Shown: positions 1-5,325 of the stretch, piece by piece
Layout of the letters: every line of letters begins with the position of its first letter
How positions within the stretch are numbered: position 1 is the first letter of the stretch
Origin: an uncultured Polyangiaceae bacterium
GTDB lineage: Bacteria; Myxococcota_A; Polyangia; Polyangiales; Polyangiaceae
Direction of reading: 5' to 3'
Assembly (NCBI GenBank): GCA_938004815.1
Contig: CALKVR010001221.1
Location: forward strand, 1 to 5,946
Length of the DNA stretch: 5,946 nt
The notes under the pieces: generated by a model
Database searches by the model: none
Seen by the model: only the letters and a program-made list of their open reading frames with translations
What the model was told of the DNA's origin: nothing
Program-made: the position numbers and the translations under genes

Positions 1-178
1 CGTCGGTGCGGAACGCGGACGGCAGCGGGTACGCGGGCGCGGCGAGGATGTCGTCGAGCGATTTGAATGACGTGAGCGTCATCCACAGGTACGGCACCAC
101 CCACAGCGCCGCGACCAGCACGAGAAAGACCGCGCGCGCGGTGCCGCGGGCGAGCGACGGACGATCGATGTCGATCAC
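1..178 (-). CDS. ugpE: ABC importer permease 2, UgpE/MalG type (partial, N-terminal 59 residues)
   Basis: This is the second inner-membrane permease of a CUT1-type ABC importer; it would pair with the upstream permease to form the translocation channel. Only the N terminus is in the window, and the gene runs off the left edge. The visible protein starts MIDIDRPSLARG. It has one hydrophobic segment at about residues 15-35, then WVVPYLWMTLTSFKS and a Pro-rich stretch (PAYPLP), the pattern typical of MalG-type permease N termini. The EAA loop that contacts the ATPase would lie outside the window. The start is GTG at 178-176, sharing bases with the TGA stop of the preceding permease. A good GGAGAG lies 7 bases before it. 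The ugpE name rests on the UgpB-like binding protein in the same operon; the visible part alone cannot separate UgpE from a sugar permease. Confidence 0.8.
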   Translation of the reverse strand, partial: MIDIDRPSLARGTARAVFLVLVAALWVVPYLWMTLTSFKSLDDILAAPAYPLPSAFRTD

Positions 179-1065
179 GCGCGCGCTCTCCGGGCCTGGG
201 AGACGCCGAGCGCCCACAGGTTGAGGAGGGTCAACACCACGAGGACACCGAAGAACACGACCACGAGCGCGCTCGCGCGACCCACCCGCAGGTTCATGAA
301 GACCTCTTCGTAGATCGCGTAGACGAACAGCGTCGTCGATCGTACCGGACCGCCCTGCGTCATCACGCGGATGACGTCGAAGGCCTGGAAGCTCATGATG
401 AGGCTCGTCGTGGCGACGAACGCGGTCGTGGGCCGGAGCGCGGGCCAGGTCACGTAGCGAAAACGCGCGAGCGGGCCGGCCCCGTCTAGCGCGGCCGCCT
501 CGTGGAGGCTCCGCGGGATCGACTGCAACCCGGCGAGGAACACGACCATCGCGTAGCCGGTGATCTTCCACACCGTGACGCCGGCGATCGACCACAGCGC
601 GGCGTCGGGGTTGCCGAGCCAGCTGGTCGTGGGCAAGGCGAGGCCGCGGAGCGATCGCGTGAGGAGCCCCGCGTCAGCGTCGAGGATCCACATCCAGAGG
701 AGCGCGACCGCGACCCACGAGACGACGTACGCGCTGAAGATCGCGCCTCGCAAGAGCTCGTAGAGGCGCCCCGGGCGGTTCAACGAGATGGCGAGCAAGA
801 GGCCAAGGCCCACGCTGAAGACGACGACGACGGCGCCGAACCCGAGCGTCCGGCTGAACGCCCCCCAGAGCGCCCCGCTCTGGGAGAGCTCGCGGTAGTT
901 CTCGAGCCCGACGTAGCGCCGCGGCGTCAACAGATCCCACGCGTGCACGCTCTCGTACGCGGCCGCAAAGAGCGGGTAGACGAAGAACAGCGCCAAGACG
1001 AGGACGGTGGGCGCCACCATCAGGTACGGGTGCATCGCGGCGCGCGGCCGCATCCCCGGCGTCAC
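175..1065 (-). CDS. ugpA: ABC importer permease 1, UgpA/MalF type
   Basis: This is a complete 296-residue inner-membrane permease of a CUT1 ABC importer, a usual size for UgpA. Hydrophobic segments lie at about residues 13-38, 73-95, 107-128, 157-181, 214-232 and 265-288, giving six likely membrane spans. The cytoplasmic EAA loop, which docks on the ATPase, is at 189-211 (EAAALDGAG...WPALRP). The stretch LQSIPRSL-EAAA-DGAGP matches my memory of E. coli UgpA closely, as does GGP at 238-240. The start is GTG at 1065-1063, overlapping the TGA of the binding-protein gene; a GAGAGGG lies 4 bases before it. The 3' end overlaps permease 2 by 4 bases. I see no missing motif. A sugar permease is the alternative, because the two groups are close relatives. 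Confidence 0.9.
   Translation of the reverse strand: MTPGMRPRAAMHPYLMVAPTVLVLALFFVYPLFAAAYESVHAWDLLTPRRYVGLENYRELSQSGALWGAFSRTLGFGAVVVVFSVGLGLLLAISLNRPGRLYELLRGAIFSAYVVSWVAVALLWMWILDADAGLLTRSLRGLALPTTSWLGNPDAALWSIAGVTVWKITGYAMVVFLAGLQSIPRSLHEAAALDGAGPLARFRYVTWPALRPTTAFVATTSLIMSFQAFDVIRVMTQGGPVRSTTLFVYAIYEEVFMNLRVGRASALVVVFFGVLVVLTLLNLWALGVSQARRARA
186..191 (-). promoter_or_regulatory. Ribosome binding site for permease 2
   Basis: On the minus strand this reads GGAGAG, 7 bases before the GTG at 178-176. It lies inside the last codons of the upstream permease. It supports the overlapping GTG as the true start and suggests that this junction can recruit ribosomes itself as well as by coupling. 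Confidence 0.55.
864..884 (-). repeat. Perfect 9-base inverted repeat inside ugpA
   Basis: Arms CCCAGAGCG (864-872) and CGCTCTGGG (876-884) are exact reverse complements separated by 3 bases, so the mRNA could fold a GC-rich 9-base-pair hairpin with a GGG loop. It lies over codons 61-68 of permease 1 (SQSGALWG). No U-run follows on the transcript, so it is not an intrinsic terminator. It may be a chance product of the GC-rich coding sequence. Confidence 0.5.
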
Positions 1066-2303
1066 CGTGCCCTCTCGATGGCGGCGCGGGCGGCGTCGAG
1101 GATCTCGCGCGCGTCGCGCCGCTCGAGCACCGCCGATTCGAGGCGAGCCTGCACGACTTCACGCTGCACCCGAAAGAGCTCGCGGTGCCACGGCCAGGGC
1201 ATGACGTTCGCGAGCTGGTCGACCGCGACGCGATCGTTCGGCTTCTTTTCGTAGTAGCCGGCTTGCTCGAGGAGCGTGATCCCGGCGCGTGTCACGGGGA
1301 TGTAGCCCGTCTTGGTCGCGAACTCGTTCGACCGATCGGGGCGGCTCATGAACGCCAAGAAATGCCCGGCCGCCTCGTGCCAGGCCGGCGGGCCGCCCTT
1401 GGGCACGACGAACATCGTGCCCCCCGTCGGGACGGCAGCGCGCTCGAGGCGGGGGAGCGGCGCGCACACGACGGGGAACTTGGCGTTGTCCTCGAGGTAG
1501 CGAACGAACGCGGTCGACGTCCAGATGGTGGCGACGCGGCCCGCGAGGAACTCGGCGTTCTGGACCTGCCACGCGTTGTAGTCGCGGCCCGGCGGCGGCC
1601 GCATGAGGCGCCGCTCGTAGACGAGCTCTTGGAGGAACGCGAGGGCGCGCACCCCCGCGTCGCCACCGAGGGTGAACGCGCCCGACGCGTCGACGAGCGA
1701 GCCGCCCGCCTGCCCGAGCATCGCCACCCAGAACCACCAATCGACGGGGACCGAGAAGCCCCAGCGGCGGCTCGCCTCGTCGCCCTTTTGAGCGGCGGCC
1801 GCGAAGCTCACGAGATCGTCCCACGTGGCCGCGGGCTCGCGGCCGATCTCGCGGAGGACGTCGCCGTTGTAGTACGCGATCGGAGTCGACCGGTTGAACG
1901 GCACGCCGTAGAGACGATCGGGTGCGCCGTTCGTGAACGCGCCCGCCTGCGCGAGCGGCTCGACGAAGCCGAGATCGCCGCCCAGGCCCGGCAAGCCGTC
2001 GAGCGGCTCGAGCACGTCGGCCGAGACGAGGTAGGGCATGACCTCGGCGATGACGTGCGTTACCGCGGGGGCGCGCCCGGCGTGCAGCGACGTGCGCAGC
2101 TTGGCGAGGAGCTCGAAGTAGTCGCCCTGGTAGACCGGCGACAGGCGATGCGCGGGAAACTCGGCGTTGAACGCGGCGACGAGGGCGAGGAGCGCCTCGC
2201 GGTTCTTGCCGCCGTAGCTGAACCAGAGCGGCACGCCGCCGTCGCCGCCCGCGCAGCCGAGCAGGCCCGCCGCCCCCGCCGCGAGGAGCGCGCGGCGCTT
2301 CAC
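1062..2303 (-). CDS. ugpB: Solute-binding lipoprotein of ABC importer, UgpB-like
   Basis: This is a 413-residue family 1 extracellular solute-binding protein that captures the substrate outside the inner membrane and delivers it to the permeases. The frame is open back to an ATG at 2345, but I choose the GTG at 2303-2301. It overlaps the ATPase stop like every other junction here and puts a proper lipoprotein signal at the N terminus: MKRR, a hydrophobic stretch, then LLGC with Cys17 as the lipidated residue. Segments resembling E. coli UgpB as I remember it include AFNAEFP, PFNRSTPIAYYN, TWDDL, TGG and KTGYIPVT followed by GYYEKKP. Tyr62, Ser139, Ser263, Gly295, Tyr334 and Arg381 fall where UgpB contacts glycerol-3-phosphate, by my by-eye alignment. 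This suggests glycerol-3-phosphate or a glycerophosphodiester as ligand. A sugar ligand is not excluded. The family call is firm; the substrate is moderate. Confidence 0.85.
   Translation of the reverse strand: MKRRALLAAGAAGLLGCAGGDGGVPLWFSYGGKNREALLALVAAFNAEFPAHRLSPVYQGDYFELLAKLRTSLHAGRAPAVTHVIAEVMPYLVSADVLEPLDGLPGLGGDLGFVEPLAQAGAFTNGAPDRLYGVPFNRSTPIAYYNGDVLREIGREPAATWDDLVSFAAAAQKGDEASRRWGFSVPVDWWFWVAMLGQAGGSLVDASGAFTLGGDAGVRALAFLQELVYERRLMRPPPGRDYNAWQVQNAEFLAGRVATIWTSTAFVRYLEDNAKFPVVCAPLPRLERAAVPTGGTMFVVPKGGPPAWHEAAGHFLAFMSRPDRSNEFATKTGYIPVTRAGITLLEQAGYYEKKPNDRVAVDQLANVMPWPWHRELFRVQREVVQARLESAVLERRDAREILDAARAAIERAR
1070..1076 (-). promoter_or_regulatory. Ribosome binding site for permease 1
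   Basis: On the minus strand this reads GAGAGGG, 4 bases before the GTG at 1065-1063, inside the last codons of the binding-protein gene. It favours that GTG over the internal ATG codons at residues 5 and 11 of the permease. Confidence 0.5.
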
Positions 2304-3409
2304 CGCCGAGCCTCGAGCCGCGCTTCGCTCTTGGCGTCGAACCATCCGATGCGCTCGGTGTCGACGATCACGCGCACGCGCTCGCAGAGCGTGGGGTCGA
2401 AGAAGCCGCCCACCTTGGCGCGGACGCCGAGCTTCGCGTCGCCGGAGCCGGGGCCGTCGGCGTGCACGACCGTCTCGGCGCCGAGCGGCTCGGTCGCGGT
2501 CACGTCCGCGACGAAGCTCAGACCGCTCGCGGGCTCGGGCTCGTCGGCGGCCCGGATCGTCACGTGCTCGGGGCGGATCGCGAGCACGACGTCGTCGGGG
2601 AGCGTGACGCCACGTGGGCCCACGACCTCGACCCCGCCGGCGAGGCGCACGCCGTCACCGGCGCGCGAGCCGCGCCAGAGGTTCACGGGCGGCGTGCCCA
2701 TGAAGCCCGCCACGAAGAGCGACTCGGGCTGCTCGTAGATCGAGCGCGCTGGGCCCTCTTGCAAGACGCGCCCGGCGCGCATGACCGCGATGCGGTGCCC
2801 GATCGTCATCGCCTCGACCTGGTCGTGGGTCACGTAGATCGCGCTCGCGTCGAGGCGGCGGAGCGTCTGCGCGATCTCGACGCGGAGGGTGGTGCGCAGC
2901 GCTGCGTCGAGGTTCGAGAGCGGCTCGTCGAAGAGAAAGAGCTTGGGCTTGCGCACGAGGGCTCGGCCCATCGCGACGCGCTGGCGCTCGCCACCCGAGA
3001 GCTCACCGGGCAGGCGCTCGAGCAGCGCGCCCAGACCGAGGACCTTGGCCACGTCGCGCACCCGCTCGTCGCGGTCGGCGCGAGAGGCGCCGCGCATCTT
3101 GAGGGGAAAACCGATGTTCTCGGCCACCGTCATGTGGGGGTAGAGCGCGTAGCCCTGAAACACCATCGCCACGTCGCGGTCCTGCGGCGCGACGCGCCCC
3201 AGATCGCGCCCGTCGAGCACGATCGTGCCGGCGTCGGGGTCATCGAGGCCTGCGATGAGGCGCAGGATGGTGGACTTGCCGCAACCCGACGGCCCGACCA
3301 AAACGAGGATCTCGCCGGGAGCGAGCGAGAGATCGACGCCGTCGACGGCAGACGACGTCGCGCCGGGAAAGCGCCGCGACAGACCGCGGAGCTCGAGCTT
3401 CGACGTCAC
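2300..3409 (-). CDS. ugpC: ABC importer ATPase, UgpC/MalK type
   Basis: This is a complete 369-residue ATP-binding subunit that would drive import at the cytoplasmic face of the permease pair. Motifs in order: Walker A GPSGCGKST at 39-47, Q-loop Gln85 (VFQGYALYPHMTV), signature LSGGERQR at 137-144, Walker B LFLFDE ending at Glu162, D-loop SNLD at 165-168, and switch His195. The regulatory C-terminal domain from about 240 contains AIRPEHV and a TOBE-like PLGAETVV segment, as in MalK, UgpC and MsmX; the length fits that group. The start is GTG at 3409-3407, overlapping the phosphatase TGA. The bases just upstream show no good ribosome binding site, so translation probably depends on coupling to the phosphatase gene. 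ATPases of this type are often shared between importers, so the sequence does not fix the substrate; the name follows its neighbour. Confidence 0.92.
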   Translation of the reverse strand: MTSKLELRGLSRRFPGATSSAVDGVDLSLAPGEILVLVGPSGCGKSTILRLIAGLDDPDAGTIVLDGRDLGRVAPQDRDVAMVFQGYALYPHMTVAENIGFPLKMRGASRADRDERVRDVAKVLGLGALLERLPGELSGGERQRVAMGRALVRKPKLFLFDEPLSNLDAALRTTLRVEIAQTLRRLDASAIYVTHDQVEAMTIGHRIAVMRAGRVLQEGPARSIYEQPESLFVAGFMGTPPVNLWRGSRAGDGVRLAGGVEVVGPRGVTLPDDVVLAIRPEHVTIRAADEPEPASGLSFVADVTATEPLGAETVVHADGPGSGDAKLGVRAKVGGFFDPTLCERVRVIVDTERIGWFDAKSEARLEARR

Positions 3410-4206
3410 GTGCGGAGCACCACGAGCCCGGGGATCGAGCTCGCTTGCTCGAGCAGCCGCGGGCTCGGACCGACGGCCACCGGCAGGTGCGCGCGCCGGA
3501 GAAAGTACGCGTCACCCGCGCTGTCGCCGAACCCCGCGAGGACGGGCCGGCCGGGGCGCGCGCGCTCGATCGCGCTCACCTTGCCCTCGCCGTAGGGCAA
3601 CCCGGGCGGCGCCAGGCGCGGGAGCAGCTTGCCAGCGCGCGACACCTCGGGGGCGGCCGCGAGGACCTGCTCTGGCTTGATGCCGAGCAGGTGAACGCCC
3701 GCGTTCACGATCGAGATCGGCGAGGCCGAGCAGATCACCACCTCGACCGAAGCCTCTTCGGCCCAGGTCAGGATGTTGCGAACGGGGCCGAGGATGCGCG
3801 ACTCGAGCTCTTCACGCCGAACGACGTCGCGCGCGAAGTCGTCCATCTCTTCGGCCGAGAAGCCTGCGAAGGCCCAGGCCATCATCGCGAACGCGCGGCC
3901 GTCCTCGTAGGCACCCTCGGCGAACGCGTCGAGCAGACGCTCGGCCAGCATGTTGGCGTCGCCCGAGCTCGGGATGCCGAGCCCACGCGCCTCGGCCGCG
4001 AGCGACTCGCGCACCTCGTCGCGGAACATGCGCCGCGCGAGCGCAGCCGTGAACACGTCGAAGCCGACGTCGCCCGACCAGAGCGTGCCGTCGGCGTCGA
4101 AGATGAGCATCGGGCGAGCGAGCTCGCGCCGGACCCGGTCGAGGAGCACGCGGAGCTCGGCTGCATCCACCTCCGGAAGCTCGGGGACATCCACGACCGG
4201 GAGCAT
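3406..4206 (-). CDS. HAD-superfamily phosphatase, phosphoserine-phosphatase-like
   Basis: This 266-residue protein is probably cytoplasmic (no signal peptide) and should hydrolyse a phosphomonoester through an aspartyl-phosphate. All four HAD motifs are visible: DADGTLW with nucleophile Asp37 and acid/base Asp39, motif II Ser160 (VVICSAS), motif III Lys209 (YGEGK), and motif IV GDSAGD with Asp228 and Asp232 for magnesium. The roughly 100 residues between motifs I and II are mostly helical in pattern, as in the C1 cap of the SerB-like (IB) group. Asp46 sits where phosphoserine phosphatases carry a substrate-binding Glu. The start is ATG at 4206-4204. Its ribosome site is weak, but the frame upstream is only the antisense of the next gene. 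It is first in the operon and overlaps the ATPase gene by GTGA, so I infer that it acts on the imported compound or a product of it. Substrate unknown. Confidence 0.85.
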   Translation of the reverse strand: MLPVVDVPELPEVDAAELRVLLDRVRRELARPMLIFDADGTLWSGDVGFDVFTAALARRMFRDEVRESLAAEARGLGIPSSGDANMLAERLLDAFAEGAYEDGRAFAMMAWAFAGFSAEEMDDFARDVVRREELESRILGPVRNILTWAEEASVEVVICSASPISIVNAGVHLLGIKPEQVLAAAPEVSRAGKLLPRLAPPGLPYGEGKVSAIERARPGRPVLAGFGDSAGDAYFLRRAHLPVAVGPSPRLLEQASSIPGLVVLRT

Positions 4207-4278
4207 CGCAAAGGCTCGCGGCTCTCGTCGAGCCCTTCTGGGCGTGGTACGAGCCTGTGACGAGCCCGAGACAGTGTC
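4207..4278. promoter_or_regulatory. Divergent promoter region between the transporter operon and the ketoacyl synthase gene
   Basis: These 72 bases separate two outward-facing starts, so promoters for both directions probably lie here, possibly extending into the genes. On the plus strand TGGTACGAG (4245-4253) could be an imperfect extended -10 for the synthase gene, with a leader of roughly 20 bases; I find no convincing -35. On the minus strand I see no clear sigma-70 hexamers. A short interrupted palindrome GACA-G-TGTC (4270-4278) abuts the synthase ATG. Confidence 0.5.
4213..4267. repeat. Clustered CGAGCC repeats, candidate operator
   Basis: CGAGCC occurs at 4229-4234, 4250-4255 and 4261-4266, with an inverted copy GGCTCG at 4213-4218. 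The direct copies are 21 and 11 bases apart, close to two helical turns and one. The last pair forms exact 7-base repeats (ACGAGCC at 4249 and 4260) with a 4-base spacer, the layout used by PhoB/OmpR-type regulators. The sequence does not match the E. coli Pho box. The inverted copy and the 4229 copy could also form a short hairpin in the phosphatase mRNA leader. The repeats are seen directly; regulator binding is inferred. Confidence 0.4.
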
Positions 4279-5280
4279 ATGAAACCCAGCGACGCCAAGC
4301 TCTACGTGCACGGTTTGGGGCATTTTCACCCCGAGAACGAGATCGACAACCCGTTCCTGGAGTCGCTCGATATCGGCACGAACGACGCCTGGATCGTGAG
4401 CCGGGTAGGCATCAAGAACCGCCGGACGGTGCTGCCGCTCGACTACATCCGCACCACCAAGAACCGCGACCTGCGCGCCGCTCAAGAGGCGCGCCTCTAC
4501 TCGAACGCCGAGACGGGGCGGCGCGCGGCGGCGCTCGCGATCGAGCGCGCGGGCATCAACCCATCGGATATCGGGATGGTGATCGGCGGCGGGTGCTCGC
4601 CCGACAGCTGCATCCCTGCAGAGGCGTCCGGCGTGGCCAAGGCGCTCGGCATCGAGGTGCCCGCGTTCGATCTGCAGAGCGCTTGCTCGACGTTCGGGAC
4701 GCAGGTGCACTTCGCCGCGGCGATGGGCGCGGCGCTGCCCGAGTGGGTCCTCTTGGTGATCCCCGAGAACACCACGCGCGTCACCGACTTCTCCGACCGG
4801 TCGAGCGCCATCCTGTTCGGTGACGCCACCGCCGCCGCCGTCGTCTCGACCAAGAACCCCTCCAAGGTCGCGGCCACGTTCACGTCGTTCGGGGGCGCGC
4901 CCTCGGGCGCTGACGATGTCGTCATCCCCCGCGTCGGGCACTTCTACCAGAACGGCGCGAGCGTGCAGAAATTCGCGATCAAGAAGATGACCGAGCTCAC
5001 GCGCGAGATCATGGGCCGCGCCGGCCCCGAGCGGGCGAACCGCGTCATCTACGTCGGGCACCAGGCCAACCTGACCATGCTCCAGTCGGTACAAAAGCGC
5101 TGCGAGCTCCCCGACGAGCGCCACTACTTCAACATCGACGAGTACGGCAACCAGGCCGCCGCCGGCGCGCCGGTCGTCATCTCTCAGCGCTGGGAGACGT
5201 TCCAGCCGGGCGACATCGTGGCGTGCGTCGTCGTCGGCTCGGGGCTGTCGTGGTCGAGCGTCCAGCTCGAGTGGCAGTAG
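4279..5280 (+). CDS. 3-oxoacyl-ACP synthase III family protein (FabH-like)
   Basis: This 333-residue thiolase-fold enzyme has the size of FabH. Such enzymes join an acyl-CoA or acyl-ACP primer to malonyl-ACP, or transfer acyl groups, in fatty acid or polyketide synthesis in the cytoplasm. The catalytic triad is readable: Cys136 in DLQSACSTF, His261 in GHQANL, and Asn291 in EYGNQAAAGAPV. Asp36-Ala-Trp38-Ile with RVGIKNRR matches the N-terminal region of FabH that binds CoA. Several usual loop residues differ: GHQAN rather than PHQAN, GNQ rather than GNT, and VGSGLSW rather than the FabH GGGFTWG. This suggests a paralogue with its own primer rather than housekeeping FabH. The start is ATG at 4279; the ribosome site is weak (CGAGA about 5 bases upstream). 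No carrier protein or other fatty acid gene is visible nearby, so its pathway is unknown. Confidence 0.87.
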   Translation: MKPSDAKLYVHGLGHFHPENEIDNPFLESLDIGTNDAWIVSRVGIKNRRTVLPLDYIRTTKNRDLRAAQEARLYSNAETGRRAAALAIERAGINPSDIGMVIGGGCSPDSCIPAEASGVAKALGIEVPAFDLQSACSTFGTQVHFAAAMGAALPEWVLLVIPENTTRVTDFSDRSSAILFGDATAAAVVSTKNPSKVAATFTSFGGAPSGADDVVIPRVGHFYQNGASVQKFAIKKMTELTREIMGRAGPERANRVIYVGHQANLTMLQSVQKRCELPDERHYFNIDEYGNQAAAGAPVVISQRWETFQPGDIVACVVVGSGLSWSSVQLEWQ

Positions 5281-5307
5281 GTGGCCGCGCGATTCGACGG
5301 CGACCGA

Positions 5308-5316
5308 TGGTACGCT
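5308..5316 (+). promoter_or_regulatory. Possible extended -10 promoter for the lipoprotein gene
   Basis: TGGTACGCT fits the extended -10 pattern TGnTAnnnT and lies 10 bases before the ATG at 5326. Transcription would begin within a few bases of the start codon, giving a very short or absent leader, consistent with the lack of a visible ribosome binding site. No good -35 is found at the usual distance. The first seven bases also occur ahead of the synthase gene (4245-4251). Confidence 0.3.
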
Positions 5317-5325
5317 GACGACGGC

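Noticed and set aside
475..484. GGGCCGGCCC palindrome
   Set aside because: It lies within coding sequence of permease 1 and is an expected GC-rich palindrome; nothing suggests function.
502..1254. Plus-strand open frame of 250 codons over the permease gene
   Set aside because: It is very rich in Glu/Arg/Pro with no motif, and lies antisense to a membrane protein with an EAA loop and regular hydrophobic segments.
2304..2345. Earlier ATG start for the binding protein at 2345
   Set aside because: It would bury the lipoprotein signal behind 14 Arg/Ser/Ala-rich residues and overlap the ATPase gene by 46 bases. The GTG at 2303 gives both a normal signal peptide and the same overlap as the other junctions.
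1185..2738. Long plus-strand open frame of 517 codons
   Set aside because: It is antisense to the binding-protein and ATPase genes, which have clear domains. Its translation is Arg/Glu/Ala-rich with no motif, the usual shadow in GC-rich DNA.
2462..3595. Plus-strand open frame of 377 codons
   Set aside because: It is antisense to the ATPase, whose Walker A, signature and Walker B motifs are intact; the translation has low-complexity Arg/Ala/Asp/Glu composition.
4229..4267. Match to the classical E. coli Pho box
   Set aside because: Only the 11-base spacing fits; the half-sites are ACGAGCC/GGCTCGT rather than CTGTCAT-like, so I claim the layout only and not the consensus.
4207..5124. N-terminal extension of the phosphatase frame across the synthase gene
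   Set aside because: The minus-strand frame stays open to 5124, but the extra 306 residues are the antisense of a gene with a full catalytic triad and carry no recognisable domain. The HAD domain is complete from the ATG at 4206.
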